The notes: generated by a model from the sequence alone, not told the origin. DNA of 64,000 nt from Sympetrum striolatum (GCA_947579665.1 OX388347.1:26466562-26530561), one strand, 5' to 3'; positions 37,151 to 50,739 are shown, counted from the first letter of the stretch. Numbers and translations are program-made.

Positions 37151-38875
37151 TGATCACAAACGGGGAATATATTATTGATTTGTCACCATTTCTGTCCTTT
37201 TCCATAGAATTTCTTTTTGGGAATGAAGCAGATTTCCTCATTTATCCAACTTGGCTAAATTTAATTTGTTGACACTAAAGACCGGGTTATCCATGGTGTG
37301 TAGGGAGTACCGTGAACCTTTCGGTTACCGCTTGTAAAAGGTTTACCAGAGAGAATTAAGGGAGGATTAGAAGTTAATTTTAGAGAGAATCTTTCGTTTT
37401 ACCAGCCGAAAAACTTAGAAAAGTAATAATAATTATTAGTAAGTGGAATAATTGGAATAATTCATATATTTCATGTATTCCATTTCATGTAAAGTGAAAG
37501 TTGCCTCAAGTATTTTGTTTTTTTTATTTTAATTTTACTGATGGAGATGAAATTAACATCAGGAAAAATTTATCTTGTTATCTTACGAACAAAAAAGTGT
37601 TTCTCCTATTTTTGACGAGTTACACAAGACAAGAGATTTAATTCGAAAGATAAAAGCTAATCACCAATTATTAGAAAACCAAACTGTCTACTGCCCATGT
37701 TCAATTATCCTGATATTCCCAATTTCTGGCTTGAACAGTTAACAAACTTCGACTTGTGTTATTTAAAGAGCTACCTTGCGAAAACAAAGAAAAGATTTAT
37801 TTAAAGAGAGTTTTTCAAAGACTCTTAAAAAAGTAGTCCGAAACGAAAATGGCCACACAGAATCGAACGTGGGAACCAAACTGAAATAAACGCCCATCCG
37901 CCGAGTGCCGTTACGGCTTAATAACATCTCGCTGTAATTAACCCATAAATGCTGGATTGCGTTTCCTTGTTCTCATTATCGATTCCACTCTAAATTTACA
38001 AATCTCTTTAAATTTGGCGAGAATCAGAAGTGTAAATAGTCTGCTAATGCCGACCTTTTCTCCTTAAAAAAATCCAATATCGACCATCACATATAAGGCA
38101 TGAATGTATCGTGATCAGATCCATTTCTCACGATTTTCATTGACATTGCAATATTCGTGCACTGAAATTTTATTTATTTACTATTATATTAAGTGTATAA
38201 CTTTCCAAACTGAGTGAGAAACACCCAGTTAATATACTCTTAGAACCAAAAACACCGAACACATTCTCAACAGATTTCTCAATTAAAGTCAAAGAAAGCG
38301 ATCAGTTTCATTCGCAGAGCAACGTTTTAGAGACCGACTGTCCATAGAGAGCGATCAATATCATTCATCACTTTCTCTTCAACTGTACTCCGCTATTTTC
38401 TTATCAAGTTACATAAATTAAAATATTTGCTCTCCAGATACTCAATTGCCATAATATACGATAAAAATATACAACAATCTTAAGATAATTACTTAAGAAT
38501 ACCATACGAGGGAGTAATTTATGAGAGATTGAAAGAGCATAGATAAAACACAAAGCAGTGACCATAACCGATTTAGATAGATAGATATTTAGATAGATTA
38601 GAACCGAGATAGGCGTGCCTAAAAATCCTCATTTAGGGGTCCCAACGAAGATGCGTTTTGGAAATGCCCACAAATTTACAAGACAAGAATAAAAATTGAA
38701 ATTTCAAATGAGAATTGAAAAGTTTTGAACTATGTGCTCTTATGGTACTTCAAATTGGATGAATCACCATTATGAAAAGAAGAAAATCCACCGAAATTTT
38801 CATTACGTTTTTCTATTGAAATCATATAATGGGTTATAATAACTATTCAATGATTACCTCAAAATCTGAAAAGGG
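37151..38875. other. AT-rich stretch with a tRNA-like segment
   Basis: Apart from the tRNA-like piece at 37850-37920 and a (GATA)-type run at 38573-38599, nothing is recognised. Confidence 0.35.
37850..37920 (-). repeat. Degenerate tRNA-like (SINE head) segment
   Basis: On the minus strand, AGCCGTAACGGCACTCGGCG is followed by GGATGGGCG and a B-box-like CGTTCGATTCT (37859-37869, two mismatches to GGTTCRANTCC). Order and spacing fit a tRNA-derived SINE head. It is too degenerate for a working gene. Confidence 0.45.
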
Positions 38876-38970
38876 ATAATAATAATAATAATAAATGGCC
38901 TTTATTCGGGCGAGATCGAGACTAGAAAGTCTCTTCTTACACCTAAGATAGGGTGCGAAGTTTAGATAAC
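38876..38970 (-). mobile_element. LINE-like 3' tail with (ATT)n end
   Basis: Read on the minus strand, the segment ends GAATAAAGGCCATTTATT followed by ATT repeats (the ATA run at 38876-38895 on plus). An AATAAA-containing 3' end that finishes in short tandem repeats instead of poly(A) is typical of several LINE clades of the CR1/L2 kind. No reverse-transcriptase sequence is recognisable upstream on the minus strand, so this would be a severely 5'-truncated insertion. A plain microsatellite next to unique DNA is the alternative. Confidence 0.4.
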
Positions 38971-39229
38971 CGATTTAAATGAAATGCATTGTCCTGAACA
39001 CTGATTTATTATTAAAATAAATAGCACTAAATATGAAATACGATATCTATCGCTGAATTTATAAAGGCTTTTCTCTAAATAAAGATATCTTCCAGGAAAG
39101 TATAATTCCAAAGTAAATGTATTACATAAAAAACACTATGAATTAATGTATGGTAACGCGTTTATTTTTCAATTGTGCACCTTGCCTGTAGTGCGAGTGA
39201 AATCTTTCTAGCTAAAACCATCAATTACG

Positions 39230-39850
39230 TTTAATTAAGGGAAACGGAAATGCAGCCGTAAAGAAACGACAAGACAGCCATTTCACCCTTTGAGAATATC
39301 CATTTTTATTTTATGCCGAATTTTCCGCTCTCCCCACTTAAAAGCTGGCAACCGTTCCATGCCATTCTCTCGCTAATACCAATTCGCGCCAAGTCTCCTC
39401 TTCCTGGCCCCGCCCCCTTAATGAAGAGTCATGCACCAGCAAGCCTGTTTCCTCCCCCTAGACCACACACACGCTCGCCGTGAGATCATACTCTGAATTA
39501 CTTTAACCTCTCCACTCGAGCCTTCGGGGATGCATTTTTCGTTCTGGGTTAAGTATGGCAGTCATGCTGCGGGATTGCGGAGGAAAGAAGGTAAACAGCG
39601 CACCAAAAAACGTCCGTCACAATGGAATAGTCATTTTCAAGGACGGAGAAGGTTAAGGGTTTGACTGATACCTCAAAGAATAGAGTGAAGTACTATGATG
39701 AGACGACAGGCACGAGCCGTGTTTAGAATCTGATGGTTGGAGACGATCGCCTCGGAGAGCTCTTCAACTTTTTTACCAGTACGACTGCTAATCATGGATC
39801 TAGAGCTCCATTTCAGACAATATAATCCAATTCCACGGTTAATTGAGTTC
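39230..39850. other. GC-richer island 14 with a GC box
   Basis: The block contains GGCCCCGCCCCC, a GC-box (Sp1/KLF-type) word, at about 39406-39417. It is CpG-containing and repeat-poor. No open frame of note was found. Confidence 0.3.
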
Positions 39851-41083
39851 ACTCGATATAATCAGGTCGTCTACGAAATATTCTGAGACTAATATTAAAA
39901 TCTCATTTAACTAAAAAGTAACCTGGAAGACTTGCTGGTGCCATATCATGATGGATTAGTTTTAAGTCTACGGTTAGGTGACTTCCACCAGAAGATGAAG
40001 AAAATGTATCTGCTGTTAAATTTTCTTTTGACATTTGCTACATTGGTATTCATCTTGGTCAATACGGTTGGATTATAGGAAAAGTTCTATTCATGGGTCA
40101 TTCTGCTACACTGAAATGCCTGAAAATGTTCCTTATCTATCTAATCTAACCAATTATTTAATTGAGTAAAGAACGATAAGAGGCTAGAGAAAATTGTGCC
40201 AAAAATATCAACTTTAAAGAATAAAAATATTTGACCAATTTTATGACTTTTCTAACCAATTCCAGTTCTGTATCTCCTCATTCTTTCAAATAACCAAACG
40301 CTGGAGAAATTATGAGCAATTAAGGTCACCCAGTAACAACTACCTTTAACTCCACACATACAAAATTATACTTGAACCAATTCGTAAAAACAGTTTATGA
40401 CGGCATTTATTTCAGTTAAAATTGAACGATCAACGGTAAATACAAAGTTGTAGAGTGTAAAATAGTAGCGGTGATCAAGAAGGACAGATAATCCAATAGC
40501 TAGGAGATGCGGACTTGCTAAATGGGGTCGGTCATCTAAGGATGACTCTAACTGTGCAGTGAAAAATATCTTTTTTGCGAACAAAACCTCCGTACATTTA
40601 CGCACGAAGCGACTTTTTTGCTAGCGGAACGCTCCGGGTCTACATTTTGCTGAACAACATGAGATAGCATTTTCTGAGGATCGTGACATAAATAGATGAA
40701 CACCGGCCAATTTATCATCCCTCTATACCGCTGTATCATCGCAGTCGATGGGCAATGAAACAAAAGAAGACGAGACGAGTTTTGCATATGGGCCGCCTTC
40801 TTGTTGCCGTGAGAGAGAGATAAAAACAGACCAGTTCCAGGAATCAGCAGCGCCTTCTGAGAATAAACATGAGATTTCTTTGGAATGGCTGGGCGAAAGT
40901 TAATAATAAACTCCTGAAAGATAAAAAAGTAGCAAGACTGCATAAAATCTGAGACACTGAGACTGAGACCTGTGAAAATTCAACATATTTAATTCCTTTG
41001 TTTTAGACATGTTTTCAATTTTTAAAGAGGGAAAAATCTACTTTATATAAATTGTTTGCTGGCGATTAAAATATGAAGCCTTA
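39851..41083. other. Mostly AT-rich non-coding stretch
   Basis: A mildly GC-richer section lies at 40500-40930 with an unrecognised 131-codon minus frame (40548-40943). I see no domain or signal that would make it a gene. Confidence 0.3.
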
Positions 41084-41643
41084 AAAAAAAAATCTGATGT
41101 GGCCAGCACATGACTTTCTCCATATATAAGATGTAAATATTTATCTACGACAGTAATTTCGAACTATATATTCCATCTAAACTTTGAAGATGAGTGATTA
41201 ATTTATATTGTATTATCTTTGACGTCACAAACATTATAATTAATGTTTTTCGGGACACGATCGATGAAAAACGATGAAATTGGCCCTTCGCCCATAGAGC
41301 CCAGAGCGCCCACAAAGTACATAATCAGCAACTTCCGGTTTATCAGTATTTCATGAATAACTCCTAAACAATCAGTGATACAAAAATATGTTTCATACAA
41401 AAGTTATAGTAAATAACATTTTCTAAAACGTTTATAAGTAATAGTATACATATACCTAAATATCATATTTATGGAGATATTTTGAAAACCGGAAATGAGC
41501 TTTGATGAATGAAGCTCGACTTCCGGTTAACCGATTTACTCCAAAAACTAATCAACTCTGAAAGCACACACCACAGTACTATATATGAAGATTGGTATTG
41601 ATACGACCAATAGTTTTCACGTTAGAGCGCCCACTATCACACA

Positions 41644-41683
<40 letters not shown>

Positions 41684-41810
41684 TCATTCCGAAAATGGTT
41701 AAAACGTGTTCTAGGGACCCCAAAACATGTATTTCCGTTGAAATCTCGAAGTCGAATTTTTTCATGTAAACAATACTTTCTCTGTACTTCGTATATGGAG
41801 AAAGTAAAAA
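41084..41810. repeat. ACTTTCTCC-family interspersed repeat, copy A
   Basis: Copy A shares with 52182-52543 the start AAAAATCTGATGTGGCCAGC, the middle TTTTTCGGGACA and GATGAAAAACGATGAAATTG, and the end TTCCGTTGAAATCTCGAAG through GGAGAAAGTAAAA. ACTTTCTCCATATA (41113-41126) is inverted as TATATGGAGAAAGT (41792-41805), a 14-bp perfect inverted pair near the ends. Copy A carries about 360 bp (about 41330-41687) that copy B lacks, including the (AC)n tract. No target-site duplication is obvious. The superfamily is undetermined. The 171-codon minus frame at 41637-42152, the longest in the window, reads through the repeat's (AC)n tract and is not a gene. Confidence 0.75.
41638..41679. repeat. (AC)n microsatellite
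   Basis: A 42-base CA run with one T interruption, inside repeat copy A. Confidence 0.95.
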
Positions 41811-43849
41811 ACGGGCAGAAGAAAAACCCTCAGAGGATAAAACCCCATAAAGATGGAAATTCCTACGCTTCTTAGTAATACCAAGTAAATAAACAAATAA
41901 ACAAGAATGGAAAAGATATATCGTCAAAACTATCACAGCAGAATGAAATAATATCCCAGATTTAAATATTTCCAAATAAGATAGAACCAAATCATATAAG
42001 GATTGTTTTAAGTTATAAACGTATGAAAAATAGTAATAAATAAAAATAACTAAAAATAGTCCCAGAAAGAGTACAATAACTCGGTCCCATTTTAAGTTTA
42101 ATTTCTCAAAGCATTTTAAGGGGCTATAAATGTCTTCAACTGATTCATTCAATTATTTCGCTGTTTCGTTTCGGAAAAGATCGTTCGTTAATTTCACAGT
42201 AAAGATCAATTCTACTAATAAAAGCGAGATTTCGCAATTTTTCTTGAATCGCTTTCACGGTCAAATGCGTTATGGACCTTCTTCTCATGGCGTAGAAATA
42301 GGAATTCAAGACTATGATGAAGAACATTTTTAAAATAGTAAATTCCCTATTAGTACCAAGAAAGAGTCTTCATCATGCATAGTTGACGCTAATGAATTTA
42401 CACTTTTCTTCGAATTGCACCGTGGATGGCGATGGATGCAGAAGATTGCAATCAATTTACATTTACTATAGACTCCTTATTTCCGCGTTTCGAAGAACTC
42501 TATTTATAGAGAGGTTGGAGACGCATAATACGGAAAGCGCGACATAAAATACCGTTGAGACGATCTGCCATATAATCGAACAGCATCTGCGTCCGAATCT
42601 CCGTTTCCCCTCAACTTTCTCCTCATTCCGCGTATTCATGTATGTAAACACTAAAATCCTTAAATATCAACACATGCTCTTCTGCATATATTACATTAAA
42701 TGCGCGTAAAAGCTTGGCGCGCATATTTGTCGACCTACGAGACGTTTTACCGGCCTCTTGCCTTAAATGTCCGCAAAAGAAACAACTGTCTCTAGAGAGC
42801 AAGAGAAGTAATAAAGTGTTGACATCAACTTGCCTCTAAGTGGCGATAATTTTATGAAATGTAACGTATGCTAATTTAGCGCTGAAATTTAAATAGCAGC
42901 AAACCAAAACAAGTATATTTCTATTTATTGAAAACATAGGTTACAAAAATGCTTTCAGATGAAGGTTGGGAATCTTTGAAAAAAAAGGTAGATTAGAAGC
43001 TATAAGGCGATTACTTGATGAATTCAAGGAAAGAACATCTGTGGTAGACAACCGATATCATGCGACCCCACATTTACTCCGACCGATCCGAAAATAAGCG
43101 AAAATTAAAAGAAATAGATTTGAGGACGGCGGCTGTAGTGTATAGAGTAGATGTAAATACGTAAGAAGAGCCGTTCTGAATGGAGTCATAAGCAGCAGAA
43201 AATCTGACTAATAATAGAAGAAATCGAAGGAAAAATAAAATTTTTACTTTCCACAGACATCTTAAACATCTTACTTCTTCTACGATTAAAAAAAATTGAA
43301 TTCCACCAGATTTCACGGAGTACTTTTAATTATAATTATACATGGATAGATAAATTATACATTATCAATAATCATTCATCATCAGTCATTGCAATGCAAC
43401 GGCTTTGTGGCTATCTCTCTCATAAGAGTAAGCGTAAAAATATGGGTGATTTTACTATAAGAAAATAGAAATAACTATATATATTTAAATCAACAAATTT
43501 TCGGTTAATGTTTTACTGTGGATCCGTAAAAGTTGGTTCCATTTATTTTTACGCATGTGCAAATAAATACAGTAATACTTTGTATTGAATTTGAGATCCA
43601 CATAGGAAAGCCATTCAAAACTGATGATCTAGAATCAATGTCCGGCAAATGATAGATTCTAGACTCACACAATAATATTAACGAGCTTAGTCAAAGTTAT
43701 AATTCTTTGTACAAAAGTACAACATGTAACCTCCAAGTCAAACAACAATCTCATCGGTTCACGAATTGGCATAACTCAGTATTTTTACGTTAATTCATCT
43801 CAGTTGTTGAACATTATCGTTGACAGTTTTCTAGCGCGAGATTAATCGA
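41811..43849. other. AT-rich non-coding stretch
   Basis: Nothing recognised. A slightly GC-richer patch lies at 42480-42800. Confidence 0.35.
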
Positions 43850-44530
43850 GTAACTCGGCTAATTCCCCGCATTTCCGTGTGTGTGTACGCTCATCGACCA
43901 TCGCCAATACACCGTAACGCGAACACGCATGCATAACGCTCCACCGCCACTAAAACCCCTTCCGACGCCAATCTCGAATCAAATTAACTCATGAAGGAAT
44001 CGACAAGAGCGGAAAGAGCACCGTCCTATGAGAGGAAAAATCCAATTGAATGGTCGTACTAGCTTCACTCCGCCAAACTCGTTTCCAAACCCCCTACTCC
44101 CCCAGCTTCACCCGGGCTTTTTTACCTCACGCATTTCACCTTTCATGCTTCTGAGTCCCGCGCCGACTTCCCCCCCTCCGGACGGGTAATCTGCAAACGC
44201 AGATTGTGGTTCGCCCCATACTCGGGGCACCTTCCACGCTTAAGACATCCCATCACTCCTCCCACGAATAGCCTTCGCGGTGGGTCCGCCTCCCTCTTGG
44301 ACACCTGCATGGTTACCACGCAGCATCTTCTCCCCGCCCCGCCAGCATCCGCTGCTGGTGAGCCCTCCTACCTGTTGCCCACCTCCGCCAAAAGCGACCT
44401 CCGGAGCGATAGACATTGCGAGCGGGACTCCATTCACAAAATGAATCGGAAGCTATGAAGGTCGGGCTCTTATTCGCACTATCCCGGGCGTCTCCGAAAG
44501 GTACGGAGTATCTAGGGTGCGGGGCGATGT
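43850..44530. other. GC-richer island 15, pyrimidine-rich core
   Basis: The core at 44060-44420 is C-rich on the plus strand. A small hairpin AATCTGC-AAAC-GCAGATT lies at about 44189-44206. Open frames at 44204-44458 (plus) and 44240-44437 (minus) overlap and are proline/glycine-rich through composition. Confidence 0.3.
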
Positions 44531-45139
44531 AGGGTAAACATTGGCAAATTCGTGATGAAATTTTTTACATCCATTTCGCATTTACCAGTGGCTATATTGG
44601 CTTTAATTTTGGCATAAAGAAGGCAACAGCATTCAAACTTATTTGCCTATTTATGCAACAGATAATGCAGCACGTAGTCAATTTATGTCTATCTGCCACA
44701 CACCGAACGGAGGTCTAAATTTTTTACATTAATTAATAAATAAGATTTAAACTAACAGTTTTTATGTGTCAAGACGCAAAATAATACACTAAGTATTTCA
44801 TCATAAATCGTGGAAGGTGATTTATGTTATTATAGAGGTGAATATTAAGAAATCTTTGGCTATAACGAAATTATAAACTTGCAATCAAGACACAATACCC
44901 AATATTTTTTTAAACAAAGGATCGACTCGTTTCAAAATTATTCTAGGAATAGGAAAACAAATTGTGATCCATTAACTTATAAATTAGATACAGAAGAAAT
45001 AAACTCGATTATGCTAGGTCATACTCCGTGGAAGGACATTCTGAACTTAGAAGAAAAGTATAGAACTTTTAAGTATAGAAGAAATATATATTGTGGAAAA
45101 TCACATAATCACGAAATCACCAAGGTGTACCCTACCTCG
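44531..45139. other. AT-rich stretch with an unrecognised open frame
   Basis: An 87-codon plus frame at 44879-45142 ends right at the border of island 16. Its product is mixed and hydrophilic with no recognised motif. An exon is possible but there is no supporting signal. Confidence 0.25.
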
Positions 45140-45500
45140 TAGTTTTTTGCCCGTCTCCGTCGGTATCCGGGAAGAGGAGGGCCGAGAAGGTTCAAGGTTC
45201 GCCGTTTAGGTTTTACGGAATCGGCGATGAGGGCGCAAAAAATAGAGGATCGGAAAATGATGTCGATGTTAAAAAAGGGCTCCGGGTTTATATTTAGACG
45301 TGGCCTCAGAAAGCCGGTTTCTCACCGATTCGTGAATTAACTCATCGGTAGTTTCTTTCGTTTGTGAAAGTAATCTGATAACCGAGCGTTAAATCAAGTT
45401 ACGCTCGAATCCGATTTTTAAGTACTGCTTGCCGTGAGGCAAGCGTGCTCTTTTGAAGTTACGGATCATGAGACTGCCTTCCCAATAAGATGGCGAATAT
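45140..45500. other. GC-richer island 16
   Basis: A CpG-containing block with no open frame of note. Confidence 0.3.
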
Positions 45501-48500
45501 AGGGAAAATACGCTGCATACATTTTTAAGGTGAATCTCTTAGTAACAGTCATATCCCGGCATGAATAAAATTCAAAATGGCGAGGATGAGATTAAGAAAA
45601 GTGTATATTTTGCTTCTGGCGACAGGAGGAATGAAACCTATGTCCTCAGCCGTGGCTGTGCTTTCGACAAATAAATTATAACGGAATTATATTCAATTAA
45701 ACGAAACTGCAAATAGAGTTTAGTAAACAAGTTAAGAAATGCCTCCACTGTAATTGTCAACATATGTAATAAATTAATCCTACTCTTTTAGTGTCTGATG
45801 ATAAAACATTTTAAAAATTAAATACGGACCTAAAGGTAAATCGTAAGGTCGGGAATATAAACCTCATTTCCCATTAACGATAAATAGCACTTCACGGTTC
45901 AATTTAAAGGGATAATGTGTAATTCAAAACAGTATAGGCACAATTTACCATCATGTTTTCGAAGATTAATTCCACTTCACTTTCACAGCATGATATTTAC
46001 GTCGTGTTTATAGATACGTGAAGGAAAGGTAGTTTAATGGCACACATTAAATACCTATTAAGCGCTTATTTTCAATTATAAATCACTTTCCTGTTACTAC
46101 CGAGTGGTGGCTAAACGTTGCTCAAAATATCCTGTAAGATCCCATCTCAAGGAACAAACGACTGAAGGAATAAACAATAAATAAGAGTTCCAAAGTGACT
46201 GAAAAACTTTTTCACCTCAGATGTTTCTCTAAATTATCAAGGCTAATGTTTTAACACGCAGACATCATTTGTTCCCAGCCAACAGTTTTTGTTAGAATTA
46301 TCAAATAGTTATCAGAATGAAGATTTTAACTTAAAACTGGAGTACATAGAATATAATAGCGCAATACAAATATATACTCTGTAATAAATTATATTTCATG
46401 ATATAACTATCAATTAAAATGCAATAAATTAAAATCGTCATTAGCTACTGTTACTACTAGCAAATACACAAAACGATAAATCAATCAAACATATTACAAA
46501 ACAAAATCTGAAAAACTGGATCATAAGTAAATACAAATAATAACTATACCACGCCTCGTTACCAGTAATCTGAGCTGAGATTTAGCCTGTATCTGTGGAT
46601 ATTAAAGATTCTTCATTCGCATTCACATATAGAAATACCTAGCCTGAAACACTACTCTCAAGTTACGACACCATGATGTTTCAGGATATTATTATATGAC
46701 TTATGATTTAACTACCTCCGATGGAGCATTCCAAAACCTCTAGATCGCGTAATATGATTTCTTATTTCCGTCAAGGAATGCCCTTGAATCAGTAACCACC
46801 TGCGAGGCAGAGAGATGAATGTCATAGCCAACGATGACGGAGAATTCCATACTCCCACTCAACGTCTTCGATTGTCTGTAATTAAGAAATTACTCTACTA
46901 GTGAATTCCTACGAAGAAAGTAAATGGCTCACCTTCAAATAACCTAAGTCGTTAATTGCGGTAGAAACCCAGCAATCCATGAAATATTTCACCTGGAAAA
47001 TTACTGGTATGCTTCATAACGACATCATCATGTCAGCAAGGCTATTCATGATAAATTTAATTTATTGCAACTTATAACATGAAGGTTGACTATGTAAAGG
47101 GCATTGAAATGTACATCTGTCACGTGAGTTAAAGCTTTCACCGCATACGAAAAGCTAATTCATGATCAGGTACACTACGGGAAATTTTTACCGTATTCTT
47201 TAATCATTCAAAGAGAAATTACTTGAAACTTCGTTTCCTAATTACGGTACATGAGAATGATAATTCAAGAGCGATAAAAGTCACATTATTTCCATATAAT
47301 TCCATAATAAGGGCAATCTTTAATGCGGAAATAAACCCAACCAAATCTATATTCTTCGACAAAAGTGTTGAAATATTCCTCTTTAAAATAAATTTCATAA
47401 TAATCAACGTTGTAATGGATTTATTAAACATCTATCAATTCTATAACCCAAAATTCAACAACATATCCCGTTAATCGAACGTGAGTACATAGATACTTTC
47501 CAAAGTAGGAGACTCGTATAAGACCAAAAAACATGAAATTGTTAATTTATCAGCTTGGATGAAATATACGGCATCCTCAGTATAAGGCATATGCACCTAT
47601 ACGAAAGTTTTATACTTTCTGGAGTTTAAAAAAAGTCGAAAACGTTAAGCTAAACTGAAAGTGGGAAAAGGGAAGTTTCAATAATGGACCAAAGGCATTT
47701 AAGGAATGCGGAGAGCGGATGAACGAAGGTATGGACGAAATGGCTCATACCTTAGAGCTCGGCTGATAGCTAATAGGCATTTCCTGCCGGAAAGAGAAGA
47801 GAAAAATGCAACTCAAAAGCGAGCCATTCGCAGAAATCACGTATTTCAGAGAAAATATTACGTGAACACGAGAGAAGACGGCAATAACTGTTTTGATAGA
47901 GAAAACCGATCGATAATGCCAGTATAACATAATATAAATGAGGAAAGAGGACAACGAATCGCTTCTATCATTAACTGATATGTATAAAGTGTCAGCAAAC
48001 TTTAGATCGCATTATTTCATACATTGGAGTGAGATCCCTCAATTTCCTCGTAAAAGGCAAATCTCCTTCAGCCCCTTCCCCTGTTTCAGTAGATACGCTG
48101 GCAGAAGCTGAATAACATCTACTCGTTGGTGTACATCCGTGGGACAGCGATGTTTAAGAACTCAAATATAGTACAAGTTTCATATGATAAGTATTAAAAA
48201 AATATCATCAGACGCGTTAGAGAAAGAAATAATTTAAAGTAGAGCGGAAATCACTTGGGAAAGAATTCAGATACTGGCTGATAGATTCCTTATACTTTCA
48301 CACATAAGAAAATAGAAATTATGTAAGCGAGAATTAACTGTACAAAGACTCACCTAACAACCTATTTAGCATAATATACAAGTCCTGCATTCAGAAAGTA
48401 TGCTTGAGGGAAACCAATTGTAAGCAAATTCAGATTATGTTCCTGGACGAAGTTCTTTGTTTTAAAGTGAATATATTGGAATGATCACCGTCGTGTGTAT

Positions 48501-48589
48501 ATTTACATCTCCAATGCCTGAAACCATTCATAAGTATTGAGAGAGATAATACTTAAAATAATTCACTACACTTCCCGGTGAGAGAAAAG
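45501..48589. other. AT-rich non-coding stretch
   Basis: Nothing recognised. Frames at 47219-47474 lie on opposite strands over the same bases, and 47706-47954 is a similar overlapping pair. Confidence 0.35.
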
Positions 48590-49340
48590 TTTGGAATTAT
48601 AAAACTCTCAAGAAGGCTTCGATCTACGGCTGTCGAATGACGTGGACAGAATTATGAAATAGTGCGATGATTGGCAGTTAGAGCTAAATCTATGTAAGTG
48701 TTCAGTAGTTAACTTCTTCGAAAGTCTATAACAAATGATTATTCATACAGCCTCCGTAGGGTAAACTTAGTGATAGTAGAATCCGTAAGAAGTCTTGGAA
48801 TAACTCTCACGACTGATTTACTCTGGAGTACCCGTATCCGTAATATCTGTGGAAAAGCACTTAAGAAACTCGTATTTGTAAAAAGATCGGACGGTTACAG
48901 CGAAGTACGTAAAAGTTCGCGAGCAATATAAATGTGTACTAGTTAGGCCTTACCTTGAGTATCCATGTAGTATATGGGTATTTGAGAATAGGAAAACGTA
49001 CAAATATAACGATACGCTTTGTAAAAGATTGCTAAGAGAAAGAAACGAGCATTAATCGTGGGATTCAGGGTCAGGGATGGGAATCGTTTGAAGATAGAAG
49101 ATTAATACAAAGGATGAACATACTAAATAAGTTCGAAAACTACGTTCTCAGAAGATGTAACAAACCTATCGCGACCTACCTATTAAATAGGCCGTTCTGA
49201 TACTATAACGACTCGATTTAAGAATTCTTTATTTCCGCGAACGAAACTTGAAAGCACATAAAACTGTGTACATCATAAGGATCACCTCCTGCTACACGCC
49301 GAAAGGCCGCTCGCAGAATCCTTACATACAAGACATAGAC
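48590..49340 (+). mobile_element. Decayed LINE (non-LTR retrotransposon) reverse-transcriptase remnant
   Basis: Translated pieces in shifting plus-strand frames match the C-terminal part of non-LTR reverse transcriptases in the right order. DVDRIMK, a stop in place of the usual Trp, and CDDWQLELNLCKCSVVNF run from 48639. Next come SVRSLGITLTTDLLWST (about 48784-48834), LVRPYLEYPCSIW (about 48941-48979, after a frameshift), WESFEDRRLIQRMNILNKF (about 49079-49135), and FKNSLFPRT at 49217-49243. These blocks are characteristic of the CR1/L2/Rex1/Jockey-like groups. Several stop codons and at least two frameshifts show it is dead. The catalytic core, the endonuclease and ORF1 are not visible upstream. 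The 3' boundary is uncertain; a GC-richer tail runs to about 49340. Confidence 0.85.
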
Positions 49341-50739
49341 AATGCGTGTTTGAGTGTCGAAATTCCTCATTGTTTTTTTAAGTATTCTTAGTTCGAGTCT
49401 TAACTTCTCTAAAAAAATTCAATAAGAAATGCACCTTGAAGTTCATCTTTATCGTTTGCGTTCTTTATTTCTTTTGCAGATTTAAGAAGAAATAATGATC
49501 ATATGAAATATCAAGATAAGCATAAACTACAAATCAAATAAATAATTTTATTTTTGGTCGCGTAAAATTGTTTTCAAATAAGAACCAGGAGAACTTAGAA
49601 ATTGAAACAGGGAAAGACACTTCTTGATTTTTGAATCCGGGGTCATGCACTTTCCCATAAGAACAAACGGAGATAAACTTTATTTTTGGTAAAATATGTG
49701 ACAATCTTTAACGATTTTTTGTGATTTATTTTCATGATTGTGATTAACAAACCACAGGCATAAGCATTCGAATATGGAGGTGTTGCTTGATCAGTCGGAC
49801 TTTGAAAATTTAATTTACACGTAGTTTTTTCTGGATAAACTAGAAGAGTTTACAGCAAAATTAAAAAGAAAATCTGCGCAGAGTGAGAAAAGGAAAAGTT
49901 TTTGCGATGCGGGAGACGTTTAGCAAAAGGGAAATGTATTACATAGTATTCAATAAAATGTTATAAAATTATTTTTTAAGATATTTCACTAATACTTCTC
50001 ATTCAAAATTTTATTACGATGGATGTTTATAAAAATCTACATTATCAAAAACTTATACATTTACTGCTAATATATATAAAATTCACTTCAGGTTCCGTTC
50101 TGACTAATGAGTTTTTTTTTCCAAATGCAATATTAATACATTCGTTGTATCATCCATTAAATATACGCGAAGAATTTCTGACTTCATGAAGATAAAACTA
50201 TGATATTCCTTCATTCATTTAATTATTAATATAATTATATTCCTGCAACTGAAAAATAAAAAAAATTGAATGCTAATTTCTTAATTCAATTTGACCAGAT
50301 ATGCTCTCATTCATGAGGTATTAGCTATTTGATTAAAATTTTACACGGCACTCATACCTCTCCAGAATAATTTATTATTAATATTATAAATAATATTTTG
50401 AAAGACTTACGATTCGTGCATTCTGGCTTAAAAGGATCAGATACAATAGGTAAATATTTCTAATAAAATTGAGTTGGGCCATTATTGTCAAAAGACTAAA
50501 ATAGTATTCCATAATATGATAGAAGTGTATCAAAAACCATCTCAGCATTAATCAATCACCGTCGTTAAAATAATATGATGGAGAGAAACCAGCATCCTTT
50601 AGCCGGGAATCAGTATAAATTTCCATCAAACGGTGCTTAGAAAGTAAACTTGAGCGAATAGAAAGTGATAGTTGGAAACATAAACCTGTAATCAAATAGG
50701 TTCGAAGAGAAAGTACTTTTAAAGAAACCGGCCCTGGAA
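49341..50739. other. AT-rich non-coding stretch
   Basis: Nothing recognised; it is very AT-rich between 49960 and 50420. Confidence 0.35.

Noticed and set aside
40548..40943. 131-codon minus frame
   Set aside because: No recognisable domain or supporting signal, so more likely chance.
41637..42152. Longest open frame (171 codons, minus strand) with hydrophobic stretches
   Set aside because: Its C-terminal third reads through repeat copy A and the (AC)n tract, giving a cysteine-valine run. The hydrophobic part comes from AT-rich DNA and matches no known membrane protein.
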